Below, one piece after another: positions 5,351 to 12,738 of a DNA stretch of 14,201 nucleotides. Both the position numbers and the translations under genes were made by a program. The notes beneath the pieces were generated by a model. That model saw only the letters and a list, made by a program, of their open reading frames with translations. It made no database searches and was not told the origin of the DNA. Location of the stretch: positions 1-14,201 of the forward strand of contig SLGR01000166.1 in assembly GCA_007136585.1 (NCBI GenBank), in the 5' to 3' direction. This DNA comes from Candidatus Sumerlaeota bacterium (GTDB taxonomy: Bacteria; CG03; SLGR01). How positions within the stretch are numbered: position 1 is the first letter of the stretch; the number at the start of each line of letters is the position of its first letter.

Positions 5351-7315
5351 CTACTCGCGGTGAAACCGGGTATCCCAGTGCTTATCCCCGTCGTCATCCT
5401 CCCGCCGGCCGCCGTATATCCCCACTCTTCTTTCGGGAAACGCCAGGATATTCACCAGGAACCACATCTCCACTTCATCTCCCCTTCTTACAAGCCGGAT
5501 ATTGGACTGCCAGCAGTGCATATCCCAGACAGCGCTGAGACTCTGTTCAATGATCTCAGAGAACGAGTACGCGCCCCCCTGCCTCTCAAAGTACATCCTG
5601 GCGCCGGGCATGATCTGAAAATCACCTATGCGGAACTCAAATCTCTGGCTGAGTTCAAGCCTCTCCGGGTATAGATAATTATACCTTAACCTGGTCTCGG
5701 ATAACCCGGCAAAATACATCTCACCCAGCCACTCCAGGGTCTCCCCTTCATCGTAATCATACCTGTTCATAAGGTAGAACCTGTTCCTTCCCCTTCTGTA
5801 CTCAGCGCTGCTTAATATCTCACCCACGGGGCGGGGTTCTCCTTCAAGGAAATTATAAGAGGCACTTGCGTTTATACTAAGACCCCTTAAAGGCAGCACC
5901 GAAACTTCGTTCCGGAGAATTGAGGTTACGGTCTCGTGTGGGGACTGAAGCTCCCGGCGCCAGGAGTAGCTGTTGCTTATAAACACCCGGTTATAAAAAC
6001 CCTGCCTTACCCCCAGTCCGGCCCGCGCGTAATGCCTCAGATCCCCGCGCTCCTCCCAGCGGCCGTCATACCCCGTTGACGGAAAAAATGACACGTAATA
6101 CCTCCGCCCCGGATCCAGCCGGTAGGAACCTCTGAAAATACCACGCCAGTTCAGGGCGGAACTCCAGAGCCCGCGATCATCCTCATACCTGTTTTCATAC
6201 CCCGTATCCCCCGAGAAACTTACCCTGCCGGGAAGAGCCAGGGGAAATAGCCGCAGGGAGGCCCCGGGGAGTATAAACCTGTCTATACTGTAGCTGCCGT
6301 CTTCCCAGATATCCATCCTGTCTGAGTATAAAGAGGCCTGGTAACGCGTTCTTGAAAGGTCCGCTCCGAACTGGTAATAGAGGTTTTCCTGTTTATAAAG
6401 GGCGCTTTCCCTGTCATAATCGTAACCAAACTCCCGGTACGAGGTATACTCTGTCCGGTAATTAAGCGTGAGATCCCCGGAAGCCCTATGCCACCCCTTT
6501 AGAAAAAGTCGCCAGCGCCGCGCTCCCGTATCGGATTCATTTATGTAATAGACCTCGGCCTCTGATCTTCCCCCGGAGTGCCCGTATTCGTGCCCCAGCC
6601 TGAAACCTGCGCCCTTAACACTCATAAGATCTACCCCCGCGTATGTGCGGGATCTCTCAGTAAACGGGTATGAGACCCTTGTCTTGAGGTAATACCCCGC
6701 AGAATCGCTCTTTCCCGCGTCAAAACTGTACCTGAGTTTCTCAGGGCCCAGATTTCTAAAGAAATACGGGTAGTAGAAACTCGGGGCCCCCCGGAGATAA
6801 AGAACAGTATTCCAGGCCGTTATTCTGGAATCCATTTTCAGCCGTATATTCCTTCCGGCAAACCTGTAATGAGGAGGCTGGTGATCGCAGGTGGTCAGAT
6901 CGCCCTCCGGTATGAGAAACTCATTCGTACCGGCAATAAGAACCTTCGGCGCTGTAATATAGAGAGGTGAGGCGGTTATCCGCGTATCATACACGGTTCC
7001 CGTGGAACTCCTGAGGTTGTAACTCATGCTGGAGGCGTACACAGTGTACCTCTCCATTTTAAATACTATGTTTCCCCGGGCCTCCACAACTGAACTCCGG
7101 CGGCAGTATATAATATGGTCTCCCGTAAAATCCATCCCGGAGTACACGACCCTCGCGCTGCCCCTGGCGTAAACTGTATCTTCCGCGCTATCATAGAGTA
7201 TACTGTCGGCTGTTATATCAGCCGGCTCCCCTTCGCTTCCGTGAAGAGCGGACCCGGCTGAAAGAAGCAGTATAAGAGCCGGCAAAAAGAACTTAAGTAA
7301 ACTTTTCATACGCAT
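5351..7315 (-). CDS. lptD: LPS-assembly outer-membrane protein LptD (OstA family)
   Basis: LptD is the outer-membrane beta-barrel that inserts lipopolysaccharide into the outer leaflet, fed by the periplasmic Lpt bridge. The 654-residue protein has a Sec signal peptide (about residues 1-28), an LptA/OstA-like beta-jellyroll domain (about 30-135), the family motif TTCDHQPPHYRF (141-152), and a long beta-barrel rich in alternating Tyr/Arg strands (about 180-630). It ends in a charged tail after the last strand. It is shorter than E. coli LptD (about 784 residues), as in many other phyla. The start overlaps folC by 23 bases; an alternative ATG at 7309 would remove two residues. It closes the trp-accD-folC string. 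Confidence 0.88.
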   Translation of the reverse strand: MRMKSLLKFFLPALILLLSAGSALHGSEGEPADITADSILYDSAEDTVYARGSARVVYSGMDFTGDHIIYCRRSSVVEARGNIVFKMERYTVYASSMSYNLRSSTGTVYDTRITASPLYITAPKVLIAGTNEFLIPEGDLTTCDHQPPHYRFAGRNIRLKMDSRITAWNTVLYLRGAPSFYYPYFFRNLGPEKLRYSFDAGKSDSAGYYLKTRVSYPFTERSRTYAGVDLMSVKGAGFRLGHEYGHSGGRSEAEVYYINESDTGARRWRLFLKGWHRASGDLTLNYRTEYTSYREFGYDYDRESALYKQENLYYQFGADLSRTRYQASLYSDRMDIWEDGSYSIDRFILPGASLRLFPLALPGRVSFSGDTGYENRYEDDRGLWSSALNWRGIFRGSYRLDPGRRYYVSFFPSTGYDGRWEERGDLRHYARAGLGVRQGFYNRVFISNSYSWRRELQSPHETVTSILRNEVSVLPLRGLSINASASYNFLEGEPRPVGEILSSAEYRRGRNRFYLMNRYDYDEGETLEWLGEMYFAGLSETRLRYNYLYPERLELSQRFEFRIGDFQIMPGARMYFERQGGAYSFSEIIEQSLSAVWDMHCWQSNIRLVRRGDEVEMWFLVNILAFPERRVGIYGGRREDDDGDKHWDTRFHRE

Positions 7316-8507
7316 AACTCAGAGCGGGTTTTACTATTGAAAGCGAGCCGCAGGCCAGGAGCACGTCTCCCCTTTCCATACCGTCAAGAGCCGCGGCGGC
7401 GGCTTCACTGAAACTTCCGGCTTCCGAGGCATCTGTAAATACCCCTGAAAGCTCCCGGGCGGGAAGGGATCTCTCCCTGTCGGGAGCAAGGGTCCAGGCG
7501 CGGAAAACCGTCTCATCCAGTATCTCAGCCATCCTTACGTAATCCTTATCCCGGTAGAGACCTATTATCAGAAAAACCCGGCTCCCAGGAAAATAACTCC
7601 TTATATATCCGTCCAGGACCCGTATCCCGGCAGGGTTGTGGGCAGCATCTACAATAAACCTCTTCTCCTCCCCCATATCAAAGATATCCAACCGCCCCGG
7701 GTTCTTAGCATGAACTATGCCTCTCCTGACCTCTTCCTCCCCTATACCCAGGACCAGTGCCGCGGCGGCGGCCAGGGCGGAGTTTAAAACCTGGTGTTCG
7801 CCTCTCATACCCGGCGAAATATCATTAATAACCTTCTTTCCCATAAATAAATCGTAAGTGTACTCTCCCCCGCCGGAGCTCCTGACCCCTGCCGTTTTGA
7901 ACTCCCTTCCGTATGTGTAAACCCTGCTTCCCGCGGATATGGCGCTCTCCCTTATGTAAGGGGTCCCTGAACCGTCTATGACAGGGTAACCGGGCCTTAT
8001 TACCCCTGCCTTCTCCCGGGATATATCCTCAACACTGCTTCCAAGTATCCGGGTATGTTCAAGAGATATGGAGGTTATGAGCGAAATATTTTTATTACCG
8101 CAGAGATTTGTAGCGTCAAGGCGCCCGCCCAGCCCCGCCTCCATAACAGAATACACGCACCGGGAACCGGAAAAATGCATTAAGGCGGCAGCGGTCAGTT
8201 TTTCAAATACGGAAAGAGATTCGCCGGTATTTCTTTCAGCCTCCCTTACCCGCCGCAGGGTTTCACGAAAATCTCTCCGGGATATCTCTTCGCCGTCTAT
8301 CTTTATACGTTCTGCATACCTGAAAATATGCGGGGAAGTGTATAACCCGGTTCTTATGCCGGACTCGGAGAGTATTGAACTCAAAAAATTACACGCTGAA
8401 CCCTTCCCGTTACTCCCGGCTACGGATATAACAGGAAGTGTCTCATGCGGAGACCCCAGCTCCCGCATAACACTGCGGAGCGGTTTCAGGGAGAACCCGG
8501 AACTCAA
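7293..8507 (-). CDS. folC: Bifunctional folylpolyglutamate synthase / dihydrofolate synthase
   Basis: FolC is a Mur-ligase-fold enzyme that uses ATP to add glutamate to dihydropteroate and folates in the cytosol. The 404-residue protein has the P-loop GSNGKGS (residues 31-37; usually GTNGKGS), TSPH (57-60), MEAGLGGRLDATN (122-134), the LEHTRILG...REKAGVI segment (149-170) and a C-terminal VDAAHNPAG motif (about residue 286). The only usable start seen is a TTG at 8507, four bases after the accD stop. It gives an N-terminus about 10-20 residues shorter than usual, lacking most of the first helix. No ATG or GTG lies further upstream before an in-frame stop. accD followed by folC is a common bacterial gene order. 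Confidence 0.93.
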   Translation of the reverse strand: MSSGFSLKPLRSVMRELGSPHETLPVISVAGSNGKGSACNFLSSILSESGIRTGLYTSPHIFRYAERIKIDGEEISRRDFRETLRRVREAERNTGESLSVFEKLTAAALMHFSGSRCVYSVMEAGLGGRLDATNLCGNKNISLITSISLEHTRILGSSVEDISREKAGVIRPGYPVIDGSGTPYIRESAISAGSRVYTYGREFKTAGVRSSGGGEYTYDLFMGKKVINDISPGMRGEHQVLNSALAAAAALVLGIGEEEVRRGIVHAKNPGRLDIFDMGEEKRFIVDAAHNPAGIRVLDGYIRSYFPGSRVFLIIGLYRDKDYVRMAEILDETVFRAWTLAPDRERSLPARELSGVFTDASEAGSFSEAAAAALDGMERGDVLLACGSLSIVKPALSYAYEKFT

Positions 8508-8511
8508 ATTT

Positions 8512-9333
8512 TTATCTGAGGAAGGCCCGGCTTTTCTTGAAAAAACCCAGGAGCGTTATAAGTGTGGGCCTGAGATCCTCCCTCTCAACAACCATATCGA
8601 GCATCCCGTGCTTCAGAAGGAACTCGGCTCTCTGAAAACCGGGAGGCAGATCCTCCTTTATTGTCTCCTTTATAACCCGGAGGCCGGCAAAGGCTATAAG
8701 AGCGTTGGGTTCGGAAATATTCACGTCCCCGATCATCGCGAAGGAGGCTGAGACCCCTCCGCTGGTGGGGTCGCACATCACCGAGAAATATGGTATTTTC
8801 TCCTTGCTTAGACGGGAGACCGCCGCGGCTGTCTTGGCCATCTGCATAAGCGAGAGTATCCCTTCCTGCATCCTGGCCCCGCCGGAAGAGGAGACAAGTA
8901 TTATAGGGCACCTTTTCTCTATAGCCCTTTCAGCGGCAAGACAGACCTTCTCACCTACCACGGACCCCATACTCCCCCCCATAAAAGAAAAATCCAGGGC
9001 GCACAGGACAATATCATGACCGCCCATTTTTGCGTAACCGGCGGTTATCGCCTCGCTCTGTTTTGTTTTCTTTTTATACCTTTCAACTCTGTCCGTATAG
9101 GGGACCTTATCATGAAATTCAAGCGGATCCGCCGTCATTACCTTCCGGTCAAATTCACTGAAGGTTCCCTCATCGGAGAGCATAGATATCCGCTGCCTGG
9201 AGTTAAGCCTGAAATAATAATCGCACTTGGGGCATATCATCAGGTTTTCCTGAAGCTCTTTACTGTATATTGAGTGCCCGCATCCCGGGCACTTTTCAAA
9301 AAGCGCTCCGGGGTCAGAGGTTTTCTTTACCAC
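8512..9333 (-). CDS. accD: Acetyl-CoA carboxylase carboxyltransferase subunit beta
   Basis: AccD forms, with AccA, the carboxyltransferase that moves the carboxyl group from biotin to acetyl-CoA to make malonyl-CoA for fatty acid synthesis. The 273-residue protein has the N-terminal four-cysteine zinc ribbon (CPGC at 15-18, CPKC at 34-37) and the crotonase-fold core with SSSGGARMQEG, DPTSGGVSASFAM and ending near GFQRAEFLLKHGMLDMVV. A Leu replaces the usual Pro in the segment AGLRVIKETI. The start is GTG, with GGGAG eight bases upstream, and overlaps the TrpF-like gene by 7 bases. accA is not in the window. Confidence 0.96.
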   Translation of the reverse strand: MVKKTSDPGALFEKCPGCGHSIYSKELQENLMICPKCDYYFRLNSRQRISMLSDEGTFSEFDRKVMTADPLEFHDKVPYTDRVERYKKKTKQSEAITAGYAKMGGHDIVLCALDFSFMGGSMGSVVGEKVCLAAERAIEKRCPIILVSSSGGARMQEGILSLMQMAKTAAAVSRLSKEKIPYFSVMCDPTSGGVSASFAMIGDVNISEPNALIAFAGLRVIKETIKEDLPPGFQRAEFLLKHGMLDMVVEREDLRPTLITLLGFFKKSRAFLR

Positions 9334-9908
9334 AGTGAAATCTCCCTTATATATTCCTTCATTTTCCCGTAATCTATCTTTCGCGGAGATCTGTTTATCT
9401 CGCTTCCGAGGCTCCAGGCATAAGGCTGGAGGACCCCGCAGATCTTTTTTATCCGGGGAAGCTCCATATTCCCGGATAGGATAAGTTTATCGCTCTCAAA
9501 ATTCTCCTTAATCTCCCCCATGAACCCTTCGGAATATTCTTCCGGAACCCTGACCTGGTAAAATCCGTCCTCAGGGGTTCTCTCAACCGATACGCCTGCT
9601 GCCGGGACCAGCTTTCTAACATCAGTAAACCTCTCCGGAATCTGAGGAGGCTCATCCGGGACCGGGTACTCTATATACTTCGGAGATATTTTTTCAAGGA
9701 GTCTCCTCCCCGCGTTCTCCGGACCTGGAACCTCAAGGACAACTGCGGTATAAGAAGGCAGCATACCGCTTATCTGCGCCGCCATATCCGGGGATACTTT
9801 CACAGGATCGCCCTCCGAGAGAGAGACCGATATAAACTCTACTCCCAGAATAGCGGCCCATCTGGCATCCTCGGTATTTGTTATTCCGGAAATCTTAATT
9901 CCGGGCAT
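9327..9908 (-). CDS. TrpF-like (phosphoribosylanthranilate isomerase-fold) protein, apparently non-catalytic
   Basis: The N-terminus reads KISGITNTEDARWAA (residues 5-19), clearly related to the KICGIT..EDA opening of phosphoribosylanthranilate isomerase. The C-terminus (LGSEINRSPRKIDYGKMKEYI) resembles the family's SSGVE.SPG.KD..K...F ending. The general-base cysteine is Ser7 here, and the Asp plus GGTG-F-W region that holds the general acid and binds substrate phosphate is missing. At 193 residues it is near full TrpF length, so it is not simply truncated. A complete TrpF is encoded at 12054-12680. The gene overlaps trpA by 14 bases and accD by 7, which implies coupled expression. It may be a pseudoenzyme partner or regulator; its function is unknown. 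The homology rests on the two ends only. Confidence 0.75.
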   Translation of the reverse strand: MPGIKISGITNTEDARWAAILGVEFISVSLSEGDPVKVSPDMAAQISGMLPSYTAVVLEVPGPENAGRRLLEKISPKYIEYPVPDEPPQIPERFTDVRKLVPAAGVSVERTPEDGFYQVRVPEEYSEGFMGEIKENFESDKLILSGNMELPRIKKICGVLQPYAWSLGSEINRSPRKIDYGKMKEYIREISLW

Positions 9909-10716
9909 TATCTTCCATTTTTCTCAGTTGCCTCCGGATACTTATAGCAAATTTTTTTACCGGATTAAAGCATCCGGAGGAGGAAGAGATGATTTTTTTT
10001 GTAAGAGCCGAACCTATTATAACTCCGTCCGAGAAGGCTGCTACCTCCCGTGCCTGGGCGGGAGATGATATCCCGAAACCGCAGTATACGGGGCACGGGG
10101 ATACCCTGAGAGCCAGCGAAAGTTTTTCCCTTAAATCCTCCGGCAGCTCCGGACGGGTTCCGGTTACGCCGAAGGAGCTGACATAGTACAGAAAAGGCCG
10201 GGACCTCCGGGTTATCATCTTGAGCCTTTCCTGCGAGGTTGAGGGAGAGGCAAGAAGAACCGTATCAATACCGAAACGGCGGGCCGCTCCGGATACGGAA
10301 CCGGATTCCTCCGCGGGAAGGTCCGGGATTATAAGGGCGCTGAACCCCGCCCCGGAGACAGCTTCCAGGTTCTTCTCAATACCTCCCGCCAGAAGCACGT
10401 TCAGGTAGCTCATAAGCACAAGTGGCATTTTAATCTGATTCCTTATATCCGCCGCGGCTTCAGTGATCTTCTCCAGAGTTACCCCCGAGGAGATAGCTTC
10501 CCCTGAAGCTCTGCGGATAACAGGACCGTCAGCAAGAGGATCCGAAAAAGGCACCCCGACCTCCACAAAATCCGCAAGGTCCTCTCCGTCAATTATCTTG
10601 AGCAGTTCGGTAAACCTCTCCGTACTGGGCCAGCACCCCGTAAGAAAGAAACTGAGACCCTTTTTCCCCGAAGATTTTAACCTCCGGGTCTTTTCTCTGA
10701 GTATATTTTTTTTCAT
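9895..10716 (-). CDS. trpA: Tryptophan synthase alpha chain
   Basis: TrpA cleaves indole-3-glycerol phosphate to indole and glyceraldehyde 3-phosphate and passes indole through a tunnel to TrpB. The 273-residue TIM barrel carries the catalytic pair Glu52 and Asp63 within FVEVGVPFSDPLADGP (residues 50-65). It also has the LIIPDLPAEE segment, the phosphate-binding YVSSFGVTGTR loop and CGFGISSP. An oddity is FLTGCWP at about 24-30, where most relatives have a T-A-G-D-P turn. The gene is separated from trpB by 202 bases, unusual for a pair that is often coupled; the gap holds a structured repeat. It overlaps the TrpF-like gene by 14 bases. No strong Shine-Dalgarno is visible upstream of the ATG. 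Confidence 0.96.
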   Translation of the reverse strand: MKKNILREKTRRLKSSGKKGLSFFLTGCWPSTERFTELLKIIDGEDLADFVEVGVPFSDPLADGPVIRRASGEAISSGVTLEKITEAAADIRNQIKMPLVLMSYLNVLLAGGIEKNLEAVSGAGFSALIIPDLPAEESGSVSGAARRFGIDTVLLASPSTSQERLKMITRRSRPFLYYVSSFGVTGTRPELPEDLREKLSLALRVSPCPVYCGFGISSPAQAREVAAFSDGVIIGSALTKKIISSSSGCFNPVKKFAISIRRQLRKMEDNARN

Positions 10717-10791
10717 AATTAACCTAACCGCTTCCCCGTCCTGTTACTGCCGCTCTCATCCAAAAATACCCTTCATTCATTTACAGTCCCC

Positions 10792-10881
10792 GTCGGTATC
10801 GGTTTCCGGGTTTGCTCCGTCCTTCGGACGGAACCCCTCGGAGCAGCCATAGGCTGCGAGAATGAGAAAACAGATACCGGC
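10792..10881. repeat. Structured palindromic repeat, copy 1, between trpB and trpA
   Basis: This 90-base element has imperfect terminal inverted arms: GTCGGTATCGGTTTCC (10792-10807) against GAAAACAGATACCGGC (10866-10881), 13 of 16 positions complementary. Inside are two hairpins: TCCGTCC/GGACGGA with loop TTC (10816-10832), and GCAGCC/GGCTGC with loop ATA (10843-10857). The latter is extended by CTC/GAG across a three-base bulge. GCTCCG (10814-10819) can alternatively pair with CGGAGC (10839-10844). A second copy begins at 14117. No open reading frame of note is inside. It resembles a REP/MITE-like dispersed element or a structured RNA; which one is not decided here. Confidence 0.8.
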
Positions 10882-10882
10882 A

Positions 10883-10916
10883 GTGGCTGACTCAGTATTT
10901 TCATCAGTGAGCCCAC
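10883..10916 (-). other. Imperfect hairpin directly after trpB
   Basis: On the transcribed strand, an 11-base arm just after the trpB stop pairs with a 10-base arm next to the repeat, starting GTGG/CCAC, with one bulge and one mismatch. There is no T-tract, so a terminator is not supported. It could protect the upstream mRNA 3' end or be incidental. Confidence 0.3.
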
Positions 10917-10918
10917 GC

Positions 10919-12064
10919 TCATTGATTTCCCTCTTTCTCAAGGAATCCCCTTACTATATCAAGGTCTTTCTCACCCCGCCCCGAGAGACATACAACCACC
11001 GTATCATCCTTCTTCCACTTCCGCCCCATTACCCAGGCCAGGGCGTGGGAAGATTCAAGGGCCGGGATTATCCCCTCGTTCCGCATCATCCACATAAACG
11101 CATCGACGGCCGCCTTATCATCAACTCTCACATACTCAGCACGCCCGGTATCCCTGTAGAACGAGTGCTCCGGCCCCACCCCGGAGTAATCCAGTCCGGG
11201 GGCCGCCGAACTTGTAAGCTCTATCTGTCCGTCCTCACCGTAAAGAAGATAACTCATTGAGCCGTGAAGGACCCCAACCTTCCCACGGGTCAGGGAGGCG
11301 GCCCCGGCTGCCTCTATCCCGGTCATGGAAACCCCGCTCTCCCTGAAGAAAGGATAAAAGAGGCCTATGGAATTGGAACCGCCTCCCACGCAGGCTGCCA
11401 GATGCGTGGGAAGCCCCTTAAGCTGTTTTTTAACTTCTCTCCCTATAACGGACTGAAAATCCCTAACCATAAGCGGGTAGGGGTGCGGCCCCACGCAGGA
11501 ACCCAGAAGGTAGTACGTCCTTAGCGGGTCGGAGACCCAGTCCTGTATGGCCGCGTTTACAGCATCCTTGAGGGTCCCTTCCCCCGTATCTACCTTCTCC
11601 ACGCGCGCTCCGAGCATACGCATCCTTGAGACGTTCTCGGACTGCCTTTCGATATCCCTGTATCCCATATATACGGTGCACTCAAGATCCAGAAGAGCCG
11701 CCGCCGTGGCGCAGGCGACCCCGTGCTGACCCGCCCCGGTCTCTGCAACAACTCTTTTTTTTGAAGTGTACCGGGCCGCAAGTCCCTGACCGAGGGCGTT
11801 ATTTATCTTATGCGCGCCCGTATGACACAGGTCCTCTCTTTTCAAGTATACCCGGGCGCCGCAGTAAGAAGTGAGTTTCTCTGAAAGATAAAGCGGGGTA
11901 GGCCTTCCGGTAAAACTCTCTAAAAGCCCCTTAAGCTCACGCTTGAAACAGGGGTCCTTTTTAAGGCTCCTGTACGCCTCTTCAAGCTCTATGAGCGGGG
12001 TCATAAGCGTCTCCGGCACGAACCTTCCTCCGAACCTGCCGTAATAACCTCTTTTACAACTCAT
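10919..12064 (-). CDS. trpB: Tryptophan synthase beta chain (TrpB1 type)
   Basis: TrpB is the PLP enzyme that condenses indole from TrpA with serine to make tryptophan. The 381-residue protein has the classical N-terminus GYYGRFGGRFVPETLM (residues 6-21). The PLP lysine is Lys86 in HTGAHKINNA. The catalytic Glu108 lies in AETGAGQHGVA, and the PLP phosphate loop GGGSN is at 226-230. Length and motifs are those of TrpB1, the TrpA-partnered form, not the longer TrpB2. The start overlaps trpF by 11 bases, with AAGGTG a few bases upstream. The following trpA is 202 bases away. Confidence 0.98.
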   Translation of the reverse strand: MSCKRGYYGRFGGRFVPETLMTPLIELEEAYRSLKKDPCFKRELKGLLESFTGRPTPLYLSEKLTSYCGARVYLKREDLCHTGAHKINNALGQGLAARYTSKKRVVAETGAGQHGVACATAAALLDLECTVYMGYRDIERQSENVSRMRMLGARVEKVDTGEGTLKDAVNAAIQDWVSDPLRTYYLLGSCVGPHPYPLMVRDFQSVIGREVKKQLKGLPTHLAACVGGGSNSIGLFYPFFRESGVSMTGIEAAGAASLTRGKVGVLHGSMSYLLYGEDGQIELTSSAAPGLDYSGVGPEHSFYRDTGRAEYVRVDDKAAVDAFMWMMRNEGIIPALESSHALAWVMGRKWKKDDTVVVCLSGRGEKDLDIVRGFLEKEGNQ

Positions 12065-12680
12065 AGTTTTTCACCTTCCGCACGAGCTCCGAGACCTTTT
12101 CCTGAGACTTTTTTCCCGGCGAAACCTCGCTCCCCGTAGCGGCGTCCACACCGTATACCCCGTACCCCAGCGCCTCCTCCACGTTTTCGGGGGTTATCCC
12201 CCCCGCGACAAAAAACCGGGACCTTATCCCGGGAGAAAGAAGAGAGAGCTTCTCCCACTCAAAACTCTTCCCGCTTCCTCCAGGTTTCTTCCCGGAGTAA
12301 TCGCAGAGGATAAAATCAGCCGCGTCAAGGTAACCGCCAAACTTTTTACGTTCTTCTATAACCACTTTCTTTATAACCTTTACCCCCGGCAGCCTCTCTT
12401 TGACCTTCCTTATAAGGGGTATATCCCCGGAGCCGTGAAGCTGGATAAAACCGGGGTTTACTAACCTTACAATCTCCTCCCACTCCCGGAGAGACAGGTC
12501 CACCCCGACCACCGCGGATTTTTCTCTTATCTCCGGGGTAATAAGTTTCTCCAGAGACCTTATGCTAACGCGCCTTTTTGAACCCGGGTATATATTAAAT
12601 CCCAGTATATCAGCCCCCGCATCCAGGCATATATCCCTGCCCGGCTCGTCTGTTATACCGCATATCTTTACAATACTCAT
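12054..12680 (-). CDS. trpF: Phosphoribosylanthranilate isomerase
   Basis: TrpF performs the Amadori rearrangement of N-(5-phosphoribosyl)anthranilate to CdRP in tryptophan synthesis. The 208-residue TIM barrel has the catalytic Cys7 in KICGIT and the acid Asp127 in LCDYSG, followed by the GGSGKSFEW segment (134-142) and AGGITPENV. The start is taken at the ATG at 12680, because family homology begins there and GGAGG lies nine bases upstream. The same frame stays open upstream to about 12806 but overlaps trpC without homology. The Shine-Dalgarno lies inside a hairpin. It overlaps trpB by 11 bases. Compare the degenerate paralogue at 9327-9908. Confidence 0.96.
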   Translation of the reverse strand: MSIVKICGITDEPGRDICLDAGADILGFNIYPGSKRRVSIRSLEKLITPEIREKSAVVGVDLSLREWEEIVRLVNPGFIQLHGSGDIPLIRKVKERLPGVKVIKKVVIEERKKFGGYLDAADFILCDYSGKKPGGSGKSFEWEKLSLLSPGIRSRFFVAGGITPENVEEALGYGVYGVDAATGSEVSPGKKSQEKVSELVRKVKNYEL

Positions 12681-12681
12681 C

Positions 12682-12708
12682 CGGAGAGACCTCCGCGGAC
12701 GAGGTCCG
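12682..12708 (-). promoter_or_regulatory. Two back-to-back hairpins covering the trpF ribosome-binding site
   Basis: Immediately before the trpF start are two contiguous five-base-pair hairpins: CGGAC/GTCCG around three bases (12696-12708) and CGGAG/CTCCG around four bases (12682-12695). The second contains the Shine-Dalgarno GGAGG. An alternative pairing joins 12688-12693 with 12701-12706 (GACCTC with GAGGTC) and also hides the site. This could modulate trpF translation; no ligand or protein is implied. Confidence 0.45.
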
Positions 12709-12738
12709 ATGCAGTAAACCTCCCTGATAAGACCAACC

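Noticed and set aside
8068-8751. Long plus-strand open frames such as this one (227 codons) and 2801-3343 (180 codons).
   Set aside because: They lie antisense to well-supported genes (folC/accD; tatA/nifU-like) and have no recognisable motifs or ribosome-binding site; they look like codon-bias shadows.
10724-10780. An 18-residue minus-strand ORF (one Trp codon) ending just before trpA, considered as a leader peptide.
   Set aside because: It has a single Trp codon, no adjacent attenuator pair or terminator, and lies inside the gene string and not at its head. It is also out of frame with trpA.
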